Shown one piece after another: positions 10,310 to 17,510 of a stretch of DNA of 64,000 bases (its first letter is position 1; every line of letters starts with the position of its first letter). The translations under genes were made by a program, and so were the position numbers. Source of the DNA: Chromobacterium alkanivorans (lineage in GTDB: Bacteria > Pseudomonadota > Gammaproteobacteria > Burkholderiales > Chromobacteriaceae); contig NZ_JAFHKL010000002.1 in assembly GCF_016937655.1 (NCBI RefSeq), forward strand, positions 372,001 through 436,000, in the 5' to 3' direction. Under the pieces are notes generated by a model. That model had not been told where the DNA came from, searched no databases, and worked only from the letters and a program-made list of their open reading frames with translations.

Positions 10310-10351
10310 GCGCCCGCTCACCGTCCGCCGCGCTTAGGCGGCGCGGCGTTG

Positions 10352-10384
10352 AAAACCGAGGCGCATCCGCGCCTCGGTTTTTTT
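10352..10384 (+). terminator. Intrinsic terminator after the parvulin gene
   Basis: AAAACCGAGGCGC, loop ATCC, GCGCCTCGGTTTTTTT: a strong stem with a seven-T tail, 43 bases after the stop. The reverse direction also ends in four T's and may serve the convergent chitinase gene. Confidence 0.92.
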
Positions 10385-10391
10385 GCGCGCC

Positions 10392-11642
10392 TCAGTTGCG
10401 GGCGCGCAGCGACGCTCCCACCGGCCGCGAGAACGGGAAACCATCCTTCCTATCCCAATTGATGGACCAGCTCATCACGCCGCGGAACGTCGGATAGGCC
10501 TGAGCCGGCTTGACGGCGCCGCAGTTCCTCAAGGCCATCAGACAATCCAGCGACTTGATCACCGTGTCCGCGCTGACGAAGCCGGAATTGGCGGAGCTGC
10601 GTCCGGAAGGCACGCCGAAGGCCACCTGCTCCGGCCGCAAACCCTTGAAGCTGCCCGAGGCGCCGTAAGCCAGCGGAAAGCCTTCGATCAGCATCTTGCT
10701 GCCGCCCACCAGCATGTCCACGCTGCCCTCCGCCAAGGCCGCGCTGGAATACGGCGTGTTCAGCCCGCCATTGTTGTAGTACTGGACATGGATGACGCTC
10801 AAATCGTCGCGCAAGGCGTCGATGATGGGCAGATAAGCGCCCCAGATGCTGCCGTAGGCGACATAGCCGCCCTGAACATAGGGATGCTCCGGCGCCATCG
10901 ACAGGTAGAAACCCGCGCCAACCTTGGTTTTCAACTGCTTCACCGCGCTGATCAGGTTGCCGATGGTGGGCGCGCCCTGCGACACCCCGCTTTCCAGGTC
11001 CAGATCGATGCCGTCGAAACCGTATTTGACGATGATGGCGTGGAGGCTGTTGACGAAATTCTGGGTCTGCGCCGGAGTATTCAACGTGACCGAGCCGTTC
11101 TGCCCGCCCAGCGACAACACCACCTTCTTGCCCTTGGCCTGCTTGGCCCGGACATCCTGAATGAACTGCGCCTCGGAGCCGGCCTTGGGATCCAGCGAGA
11201 AGCTGAGATTGCCGTTGCCGGCATCGTCGGCGAAGGCGACGACGATCACATCCCAATCGTCGCTGACTTGGCTTAACGGGTAGGCGTCTCCGCTGGGATT
11301 GGCGAAATTATGCCAATATCCGATCAGCGCATGCTTGGCGAACGGCGCGGACGGCCCCGGAGTCGGCGATGGTCCCGGGGTCGGCGTCGGCTCCGGCGCC
11401 GCGCCGCAGCTTCCTCCGGCCTGCCACAGCGTGGGCGTGGCAGGCGGGTTCCAATTGGCGCCCGCATAGGCGGTATGCGCCGCACGCGCAGTGTAATTGG
11501 CCGCGGAATAGGCCACCACATCGCCCGCCTGATAAGTCGCCCCCTCTCGCCAATCCGGACACGCGGCGGCCAAAACCGGGCCGGCGCCCAAGGCCATGAC
11601 GCATACCGACGCCCACAACTTGGCTTTCCCCTTCAAGTACAT
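10392..11642 (-). CDS. Secreted chitinase, GH18 with N-terminal chitin-binding domain
   Basis: GH18 chitinases cut beta-1,4 bonds of chitin. ATG at 11642 has a strong ribosome site (AAGGAGG) and gives a 416-residue protein with a signal peptide ending VLAAA. A CBM5/12 chitin-binding module follows at about 25-78 (YQAGDVVAY, NWNPP, LWQAGG). Then come a Pro/Thr linker (PTPTPGPSPTPGPS) and the GH18 barrel. The catalytic signature DGIDLDLE near residue 208 is complete (DxxDxDxE, glutamate as acid), with SLGG before it. A dyad in its promoter suggests amino-sugar control. It is divergent from lysE. It would supply oligosaccharides to the uptake locus at 36.7-43.8 kb (inference). Confidence 0.93.
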   Translation of the reverse strand: MYLKGKAKLWASVCVMALGAGPVLAAACPDWREGATYQAGDVVAYSAANYTARAAHTAYAGANWNPPATPTLWQAGGSCGAAPEPTPTPGPSPTPGPSAPFAKHALIGYWHNFANPSGDAYPLSQVSDDWDVIVVAFADDAGNGNLSFSLDPKAGSEAQFIQDVRAKQAKGKKVVLSLGGQNGSVTLNTPAQTQNFVNSLHAIIVKYGFDGIDLDLESGVSQGAPTIGNLISAVKQLKTKVGAGFYLSMAPEHPYVQGGYVAYGSIWGAYLPIIDALRDDLSVIHVQYYNNGGLNTPYSSAALAEGSVDMLVGGSKMLIEGFPLAYGASGSFKGLRPEQVAFGVPSGRSSANSGFVSADTVIKSLDCLMALRNCGAVKPAQAYPTFRGVMSWSINWDRKDGFPFSRPVGASLRARN

Positions 11643-11716
11643 GCGGCACCCTCCTTTGCGGTACGACAGCGCGCGCGGCCGGCGGAGTGCCGGATCGAAC
11701 GCCATCTGGTATTTAA

Positions 11717-11731
11717 TTGGTATTACACCAA
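11717..11731. promoter_or_regulatory. Operator-like dyad in the chitinase/lysE intergenic region
   Basis: TTGGTATTACACCAA is a 5-5-5 palindrome, 75 bases before the chitinase start, and the half-site TGGTATT is repeated directly at 11708-11714. TGGT..ACCA half-sites are typical of GntR/HutC regulators, which include the amino-sugar regulators NagR and DasR. Assignment to such a regulator is inference. Confidence 0.5.
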
Positions 11732-11877
11732 ACACGTAATGTCAAAGGCATTTTTGAATGCCGCACCGACAACCTGGTCATTTTTCTACAATACGCCCCC
11801 TCCCGGTCCGGCTACTTTGTCCGCATCAGCCAAGGGCGGACATCGGACCGCCACGCTGCCCACCGACAGGAGACCTC

Positions 11878-12462
11878 ATGAATCAGACCCTCGCCATGGC
11901 CGGCTTTGCGTTGGCCGCCTCCATCACGCCGGGCCCGGTCAACATCGTCGCGCTCAGCTGCGGCGCTCGTTACGGCGCGCGCGCCGGCATGCGCCATGTC
12001 GGCGGCGCCACCGCCGGCTTCACCTTGCTGCTGCTGCTGACCGGCCTGGGCCTGGAGCAGACCTTGCGGCAGTGGCCGGCCTTGACCCAGGGCTTGCAAT
12101 GGGGCGGCGTGGCGTTCTTGCTCTATATGGCGTATCAATCGGCTCGCAGCGACGGTTCGCTGGATTTGGACAAGAACGGCGCCCGGCCAAGCTGGTGGCG
12201 CGGCGCGGCGATTCAATGGCTGAATCCCAAGGCCTGGATCGCGGCGCTGGCGGGCTGCGCGGCGTTCACCTCCGGCCAAGACGCGACGGCGCTATGGCGT
12301 TTCGCCGCGCTTTACTTTCTGATCTGCTACGCCTCGATCGCCTGCTGGGTGCTGGCCGGCGCCTGGCTTGGACAAAAGCTGGGCTCGCCCAGGCGGCTGC
12401 GCCGCTTCAACCAGGCCATGGCCTTGTTGCTGGGACTAAGCGCGCTGGGCTTGCTGAGCTGA
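11878..12462 (+). CDS. LysE/RhtB family amino-acid exporter
   Basis: The 194-residue inner-membrane protein begins MNQTLAMAGFALAASITPGPVNIVALSCG; the TPGP motif at the end of the first membrane helix marks the LysE/RhtB family, which exports amino acids such as lysine, threonine or homoserine lactone. About six hydrophobic segments are visible, and WLNPKAW near residue 119 is another family hallmark. The start has an AGGAG ribosome site. It is convergent with an AraC regulator and overlaps it by 27 bases at the 3' ends; such pairs are common, the regulator usually sensing the exported compound. The substrate is unknown. Confidence 0.9.
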   Translation: MNQTLAMAGFALAASITPGPVNIVALSCGARYGARAGMRHVGGATAGFTLLLLLTGLGLEQTLRQWPALTQGLQWGGVAFLLYMAYQSARSDGSLDLDKNGARPSWWRGAAIQWLNPKAWIAALAGCAAFTSGQDATALWRFAALYFLICYASIACWVLAGAWLGQKLGSPRRLRRFNQAMALLLGLSALGLLS

Positions 12463-13311
12463 GCCGGCGCGGTACTGGCCCGGCGTCGCGGCGACGTACT
12501 GTTTGAAGATTCTCTGCAGATGGGCCTGGTCGGAAAAACCGGCGTCCTGCGCCACTTGCGCCAAGGGCAGCCCGCCGCGCACCAGGCGCCGCGCCAGTTG
12601 CACCCGCTGATTCAGCAGAAAATCATGCGGCGTGACCCCGTAACGCCGTTTGAACGCGCGAATCAGATAGGAAGCCGACAAGTCCGCCGCCGCGCAGATG
12701 TCCTCCAGGCGCAAGGCCTGGTCGCAATGCGCGGCGATGTACTCCGCCGCGCGCGCCAAACGCTGGTTCGACTCCGCCGCCGGCTCGACGCCCAAGCCCA
12801 AGATACGGTGAGCGTCGCCGAAAAAGGCCGTAGCGGCCTCGTCTTTCTCCAAGAGCTCCCGCCCCTCCGCGCACAGCACCTTGAACAGGGCGTTGAAGCC
12901 GGCGAACAAACGCGGGTCCCGGCTCGCCGCGTCGCCAAAGGGACGAAAGCCGCCGGCCTGGCCCAGGCCCAGCGTCTGCTGCAAACCGCCGAGCCAGGCG
13001 ACGTCCACATACAGCATGCGATAGGACCAGGCCTGCCCCGCCACGGGATTGCAGGCATGCGTGTCGCCCGGGTTCATCAACACCAGGGAACCCTGCTCGC
13101 TGCGGCGCACCTTGCCGTTGAAGTAGTCGCAAGCGCCGGCGGTGATGACGCCGAGGGAGAAGGTCTCGTGAGCGTGCTTGGCGTAACAGACGCGGCGTCC
13201 GTCGGCCACCGAGCGGGCCTCGAACTGCGGCAAGGCCGCGTCTCGCCAGAAACGGTGATCGACCTTTGGCCTCGCGGCCGGAAACGAGGACTCGGCGGCT
13301 TGCTCCGACAT
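12436..13311 (-). CDS. AraC family transcriptional regulator
   Basis: The 291-residue protein has an N-terminal cupin-like effector domain (HAHETFSLGVITAG..YF, GSLVLMNPGDTHACNP) and a C-terminal double helix-turn-helix at about 185-285, with LRLEDICAAADLSASYLIRAFKRRYGVTPHDFL and AQDAGFSDQAHLQRIFKQYVAATPGQYR, the classical AraC signature. The layout is that of AraC proteins controlling exporters. Its last codons overlap the end of the convergent lysE-type gene by 27 bases, and it is followed in the same direction of reading by nothing else. It likely controls that exporter (inference from position). The ydcF-type gene lies 3 bases upstream of it on the same strand, suggesting co-transcription. 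Confidence 0.92.
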   Translation of the reverse strand: MSEQAAESSFPAARPKVDHRFWRDAALPQFEARSVADGRRVCYAKHAHETFSLGVITAGACDYFNGKVRRSEQGSLVLMNPGDTHACNPVAGQAWSYRMLYVDVAWLGGLQQTLGLGQAGGFRPFGDAASRDPRLFAGFNALFKVLCAEGRELLEKDEAATAFFGDAHRILGLGVEPAAESNQRLARAAEYIAAHCDQALRLEDICAAADLSASYLIRAFKRRYGVTPHDFLLNQRVQLARRLVRGGLPLAQVAQDAGFSDQAHLQRIFKQYVAATPGQYRAGSAQQAQRA

Positions 13312-13314
13312 CGC

Positions 13315-14079
13315 TTATTCTCCTTTCACCCGGTAAAACAGCATGCCCAGCCATTCCCGCAAAGCGGCGTGGCACTCCTGCATCGCCCGTCCGCTGGGCA
13401 ACCACCAGGCCACGCCGCCGCCATCGTAACGGATAAAGGCGGTTGGTGCGGCCGTCACCTCCAGGCCCTGGCGCTCGAAAAACGGCAAGGCCCGGCGCAG
13501 ATGCCAGCCCTGGCTGACCAGCGCAATCCGCTTGATCCCGGCCGAGCGCAGCAGCTCGGCGGAATAGCGCGCGTTTTCCAGCGTGGTGTTGGAACGCGTC
13601 TCCACCCAACGCGGAACAATGCCGTAGTCCTCGCTCAGAACCCGCGCCATCAACGCGGCCTCCGCTTCCCCTCCCATCGGCGCGCCGCCGGTCAACAACA
13701 TGGGCTTGCCGCTTTGACGCGCCAGCCGCGCGGCGTAGCGCAGCCGCGCCAGTGAATCCGCCGCCGGCTCCATGCGGCCGTACTCGGGCGCCGGCTTCTT
13801 GCCGCCGGACAAGACCACGATGGCTTCCACCCGGCCCAGTTGCTCGGCGTCTATCACCGGGTAGCGCTCCAGACCCCGGTTCAGCCACATCGCCGTCAGC
13901 GGCGTGCTCAAGGCGTACAGACCCGCCATGCCCAGCACCAAGAGGCCGGCGCCCAAGCGCCGCCAACGACGACGCAACCCCAAGCCCAGCGACATCAGCA
14001 ACAACATGTTCAGCGGCGGTAGCAACAAGGCGCCCAGTACCAAGTGGACCAACACTTGCGTGGAAATTGTGGAAACCAT
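13315..14079 (-). CDS. YdcF/SanA family (DUF218) membrane-anchored protein
   Basis: ATG at 14079 gives 254 residues; the frame also opens at a GTG at 14118. Two N-terminal membrane helices (about 7-33 and 42-64) are followed by the DUF218 domain: IVVLSGGKKP, SLARLRYAARLARQSGKPMLLTGG, E..SNTTLENA, and LVSQGWHLRRA. This is the ElyC/SanA/YdcF group, linked in E. coli to envelope integrity and vancomycin sensitivity; the reaction is not settled. It ends 3 bases before the AraC gene starts on the same strand, so the two may be one transcript. An ElyC-like role is a family-level guess. Confidence 0.88.
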   Translation of the reverse strand: MVSTISTQVLVHLVLGALLLPPLNMLLLMSLGLGLRRRWRRLGAGLLVLGMAGLYALSTPLTAMWLNRGLERYPVIDAEQLGRVEAIVVLSGGKKPAPEYGRMEPAADSLARLRYAARLARQSGKPMLLTGGAPMGGEAEAALMARVLSEDYGIVPRWVETRSNTTLENARYSAELLRSAGIKRIALVSQGWHLRRALPFFERQGLEVTAAPTAFIRYDGGGVAWWLPSGRAMQECHAALREWLGMLFYRVKGE

Positions 14080-14133
14080 GGAAAATGACGATGCGTTGAC
14101 GTGGCGCCAGTTAAGCACGCGGCAGCCGTCAAA

Positions 14134-15219
14134 TCAATGCCGCGGGAACCAGATGGCGGCGTAGGCGCGACGGTAACCGTTGTCCGGGTCGTAGCCTATG
14201 CTCAGATAACTGTCGCGTATCGTCTGCCTGACCAGCAAATGCGGCTGGGTCACGTACAGGCTGGGCGGCTGGCCGGCAAAGGCGCGGTTCAGTTCGTCCG
14301 CCATCTGCCAGCCGTGCAGGTGCAAGGGTTCGGCTATGGTCGCTTCCTGCATCAGGCCCGCCCGAATCCGCCTCATCGCGCTGAGCGAGCCGTCGCCCAG
14401 CGAAATATTGGCCACGAAGGCGTTCAATTTCCCCAGCGGATGGCCGATGGAATCGTAATACAGGTCGTTGATGCCTATGCTGTGGGTCCAGGCCCTGCCG
14501 TGTCGCCGATACAGCTCCGTCACCTTGTCCGGCAGCTGCTGCTGGACCTGGGCCAGCGACAGGTCTTCCACCGCCAGCACCTTGCAGCGCCGACAGGCCT
14601 GCAGCTGCCGCACCGCCTGCCGGGTTTTGGCGGTGGCGATGGCGAAGCGGCTGTCGGTGAACAGCACCACGCCCACCGGACCGTGGCTGCTGGCCACGAT
14701 GTAATCGGCGGCCGCTTGCGCCGCGGCCAAAGGGCTGGTGGAGATATTGGTGAACAGCAGGCCGGGCAAGGGGCCGGGCTTGTCGCCGGCGTGCCAGCCG
14801 AGCACGGTCACGCCGAGCGCGCGCAAGCGTTCAATCTGCGGCCGGAATTCCTGAGCGTCGAAGCCCCCCAAGGCCACCGCGGCCGGCCGTTCCCGCTGCG
14901 CGCTCTCCAGAAACCGGAGCAAGGAGCTCCCTTGCCCCTGGCCGTCCAACAGCGTCAAGCGCCAGCCCAGCAAACGCCCCGCCTCGGCCAGGCCCCGATA
15001 GACCCCGACCACGCCGCCGTTGCGCAGGTCCGACGCCAAAAACCAGACGCTGCGGCCAGGCTGCGCCGCGGGACCGCTGACGGGGCCGTCCCACTCGGTC
15101 CACTCCCGCGCCGGGTTGTTGTCCCGGGCTTGCGGCGCGTCAACGCCCGCGGCCGCGGAGCCGGCGGCGACAGGCTCCACGCTCAGCAGACACAGCAGCA
15201 GTACGAGAAGGCGCAACAT
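14134..15219 (-). CDS. Periplasmic substrate-binding protein, sugar-type, without transporter genes
   Basis: ATG at 15219 gives 361 residues with a signal peptide (MLRLLVLLLCLLSVEPVAAG). The rest follows the periplasmic-binding fold of the RbsB/peripla_BP_4 group: VWFLASDLRNGGVVGVYRGLAEAGRLLGW, PAAVALGGFDA, VTVLGWHAGDKPG, NISTSPLAAAQAAADYIVA and VVLFTDSRF. No permease or ATPase lies next to it, so it may serve a distant transporter or act as a sensor partner. The start lacks a strong ribosome site. It is downstream of the FliK-like gene on the same strand, 25 bases apart. Its ligand is not known. Confidence 0.82.
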   Translation of the reverse strand: MLRLLVLLLCLLSVEPVAAGSAAAGVDAPQARDNNPAREWTEWDGPVSGPAAQPGRSVWFLASDLRNGGVVGVYRGLAEAGRLLGWRLTLLDGQGQGSSLLRFLESAQRERPAAVALGGFDAQEFRPQIERLRALGVTVLGWHAGDKPGPLPGLLFTNISTSPLAAAQAAADYIVASSHGPVGVVLFTDSRFAIATAKTRQAVRQLQACRRCKVLAVEDLSLAQVQQQLPDKVTELYRRHGRAWTHSIGINDLYYDSIGHPLGKLNAFVANISLGDGSLSAMRRIRAGLMQEATIAEPLHLHGWQMADELNRAFAGQPPSLYVTQPHLLVRQTIRDSYLSIGYDPDNGYRRAYAAIWFPRH

Positions 15220-15244
15220 GGACCCACTATAGACCACCGCCGAC

Positions 15245-16207
15245 TCAAAGCGACGCGCCGTCCCCCGCCAACAATTGGCCGGCCACTTCCGCCGCCACGG
15301 CGAACAACAGCGGCGACAGACGCTGCGCCTGCAAGCCGGTGGCGCCATGCCGACTGATCGCCAGTCCGAGCCACGGCATGCGCTCGCCGATCAGGCAGAC
15401 GGCGAGCTTGCCGCCGCCTCGTTCCGCCGCGGCTTCAATCTCCGGCAGACGCCGCCGCAAGGCGCGGCACGCCTCGGCTTCCGCGACAAAGGCCAAGGCC
15501 ACCCCGTCCGCCACGCGGCGGATGCGCAGGCAGAACGCGCCGATTCCCGGCGCCGTCAGCCACAGCAGCAAGTCCAGTTCGTCCAGTTCCGGCTCGGACT
15601 CGCGCTCCAGCGCGTCCTCTACGCTCAGCGCCAGCGCCGGACCGCCCCATAGCCAGAACGGCAGAGTCAGCGGCAAGGGCGGCTCGCCGGCGGTCTGCCG
15701 AACGCCGGCCAAGGCCAGCTCGGGCAACTGCTGCAACAAGGCGCCGGGCAGATGGCTGCCGCCCGCTTGCTGAAACTGCGTCGCGGCCTGAGTCAAGCGC
15801 CCCAGCAAAGCCTGCCGCCAGGATTGCGCCAGCTCGGCCGCCGTCGGCAAAGGCTTCGCCAGCTTCGGCATCGCCGCCTGCTCCAATTGCCAAGCCCGCG
15901 CCGGCGCTTCGCCGTCGCCGTCTCTGTCCGGTCTCTCCGCCAACAGCGACAGCTCCAGCCGCGGTTGGGTCGCCAGCACCAGCACTTTCAACACTGTCCC
16001 GGGCGTCAACTCCGCCGCGCCTTGCGGCCAGGACGGCAAGGCCAGCTGGATGCCGTCGCCGCTCAATAGCGGCCGGCCGTCCGCGCCTCGGCTCAACACC
16101 GCCCGCCACTGCAGGCCCGGCGTCAGCTCCGCGCCCGGCTGCGCGCCGTTCGAGATCGGCGCGCTCGGCGTGACCGGAGTCGCCGCCGTGATCGCTCGGA
16201 TTGAAAT
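15245..16207 (-). CDS. FliK-like flagellar hook-length control protein, probable ATT start
   Basis: The C-terminal half (about 185-295) resembles the FliK C-terminal domain: LTLPFWLWGGPALALSVEDALE, then LLLWLTAPGIGAFCLRIRR and VAEAEACRALRRRLPEIEAAAERGG, the pattern with which FliK gauges hook length. The N-terminal part is Pro/Ala-rich. In frame, the first usual start is GTG at 16099, but coding-like sequence continues upstream to ATT at 16207, which has a perfect AAGGAG seven bases before it; ATT is a rare initiation codon. It lies downstream of fliC, behind a terminator. It is shorter than usual FliK (320 residues), so it may be a paralogue. Confidence 0.65.
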   Translation of the reverse strand: MSIRAITAATPVTPSAPISNGAQPGAELTPGLQWRAVLSRGADGRPLLSGDGIQLALPSWPQGAAELTPGTVLKVLVLATQPRLELSLLAERPDRDGDGEAPARAWQLEQAAMPKLAKPLPTAAELAQSWRQALLGRLTQAATQFQQAGGSHLPGALLQQLPELALAGVRQTAGEPPLPLTLPFWLWGGPALALSVEDALERESEPELDELDLLLWLTAPGIGAFCLRIRRVADGVALAFVAEAEACRALRRRLPEIEAAAERGGGKLAVCLIGERMPWLGLAISRHGATGLQAQRLSPLLFAVAAEVAGQLLAGDGASL

Positions 16208-16243
16208 GGGTTTGCTCCTTCAGCAAGGTCCGCGCGCATGACG

Positions 16244-16274
16244 CAAAAAAGCCAGCCGCGTGCGCAGCTGGCTT
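16244..16274 (-). terminator. Intrinsic terminator of fliC
   Basis: Read on the minus strand: AAGCCAGC, a loop, GCTGGCT followed by six T's (complement of 16245-16250), 33 bases after the fliC stop. Confidence 0.88.
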
Positions 16275-16306
16275 CGAACTCGCGCCGCATCGGCGCGGAG
16301 TCTTGA

Positions 16307-17338
16307 TTACTGCAGCAGGGACATGGCCAGGCTGCTCATGCTGCCGCTTTGCTTCAGCATGGAAGTGCCGGCTTGCATCAGCATTTGCTTGGAAGTCATG
16401 CTGGCGCTTTCGTTGGCGTAGTCGGTGTCCATGATGCGGCCTTTGGCGGCCAGGGTGTTGTTGTTGACGTTGGCCAGGTTGTTGTTCACGTGGTCCAGAC
16501 GGTTGGCGTTGGCGCCCAGGGAAGAGCGAACCGAACCGACCGAATCCAGAGCGGCCTGGATGGTGTTGATGGTGTCGGTTTTGCCGATTTCGTCGCCCTT
16601 GGTGGCTTTGTCCAGTGCGGCTTGGCCGTCTTGCTGAGCCTTCAGCGCGGTTTCGTAAGCGGTTTTCTTCGCCGGGTCGGCCGGGGCTGCATCGTAATCA
16701 GTTTTAGCGCTATTGGTCGCGGCCACCAGAGCCGGCATCGCATCGGTAGCGGTCTTGACGGCGGTAGCGTAGTCAGTGCTGGCAGTGTCATTCTTGAAGT
16801 AGGTCTTGGAAACGCTGCCCAGCGCATTGTTCAGCGCGGTCATGCCATCCTTCATGTTCACCGCCATGGACTCGTCGGCCGATGCGCCGATCTGGAAGTT
16901 CATGTCTTCGGTCAGCTTGCCGCCTTGCAGCAGTTTCTCGCCGCCGAAGGAGGTGTTCTTCATGATGTTGGTCAGTTCCTTGCCCAGTTCGGCGAATTCG
17001 GACTGCATCGCGCTCTTGTCGGCCTTGGTGGAGGTGGCGTTGGCGCCTTCGGTGGACAGGTCCTTCATGCGCTGCAGGATGTTGGTCACTTCGTTCAGCG
17101 CGCCTTCGGCGGTTTGCAGCATGGAGATGCCGTTCTGCGCGTTCTTCATCGCCACTTGCATGCCGCGGCTTTGCGCGTCCAGACGGGTGGCGATCTGCAG
17201 GCCGGCGGCGTCGTCCATCGCGGAGTTGATGCGCAGGCCGGTGCCCAGACGGGTCATCGAGGTGGACAGCGCGGTTTGGGTGCCGGTCAGGTTGGACTTG
17301 GTGTTCAGTGCGGCGATATTGGTGTGCAGGCTCAGCAT
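16307..17338 (-). CDS. fliC: Flagellin
   Basis: Flagellin is the subunit of the flagellar filament, exported through the flagellum and polymerised under the cap. The 343-residue protein has the conserved N-terminal domain (LSLHTNIAALN, SMTRLGTGLRINSAMDDAAGLQIA) and C-terminal domain (ANRLDHVNNNLANVNNN, ESASMTSKQMLMQAGTSMLKQ, ending SLLQ). Between them lies a short, Ala/Thr/Lys/Asp-rich variable part (about 180-255), so the filament surface domain is small. A sigma-28 promoter precedes it and a terminator follows it. It is separated from the hook operon by a CoA-transferase, an MgtC-type gene and the EF-hand gene, all on the other strand. Confidence 0.96.
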   Translation of the reverse strand: MLSLHTNIAALNTKSNLTGTQTALSTSMTRLGTGLRINSAMDDAAGLQIATRLDAQSRGMQVAMKNAQNGISMLQTAEGALNEVTNILQRMKDLSTEGANATSTKADKSAMQSEFAELGKELTNIMKNTSFGGEKLLQGGKLTEDMNFQIGASADESMAVNMKDGMTALNNALGSVSKTYFKNDTASTDYATAVKTATDAMPALVAATNSAKTDYDAAPADPAKKTAYETALKAQQDGQAALDKATKGDEIGKTDTINTIQAALDSVGSVRSSLGANANRLDHVNNNLANVNNNTLAAKGRIMDTDYANESASMTSKQMLMQAGTSMLKQSGSMSSLAMSLLQ

Positions 17339-17395
17339 GTCTATGTGCTCCAGAAGTCAGGTTGGTTGGTCCGGCATCGCTGCCGTTACCCTCAC

Positions 17396-17422
17396 AAGGC
17401 GGCCGCCGCGCGACAAACTTAA
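17396..17422 (-). promoter_or_regulatory. Sigma-28 (FliA) promoter of fliC
   Basis: On the minus strand TTAAGTTT (17422-17415), 11 bases, GCCGCCTT (17403-17396). The sigma-28 consensus is TAAAGTTT-N11-GCCGATAA: spacing is exact and the GCCG core is kept. It lies about 58 bases before the flagellin start. Confidence 0.75.
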
Positions 17423-17432
17423 ATCGCGGTCG

Positions 17433-17448
17433 ATGTGAAAAATCACAT
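17433..17448. promoter_or_regulatory. CRP/FNR-family-like dyad upstream of fliC
   Basis: ATGTGA-AAAA-TCACAT is a perfect palindrome with CRP-type half-sites but FNR-type four-base spacing. It lies just upstream of the sigma-28 -35 of fliC and 4 bases before a possible -35 (TTGACG, 17452-17457) for the divergent CoA-transferase gene, so it could act on either. Confidence 0.45.
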
Positions 17449-17510
17449 TGCTTGACGCGCCCCGCCGACTGTTGAAAGATCAAGCTCATAGCCACCGCCG
17501 CCCTGTCCCC

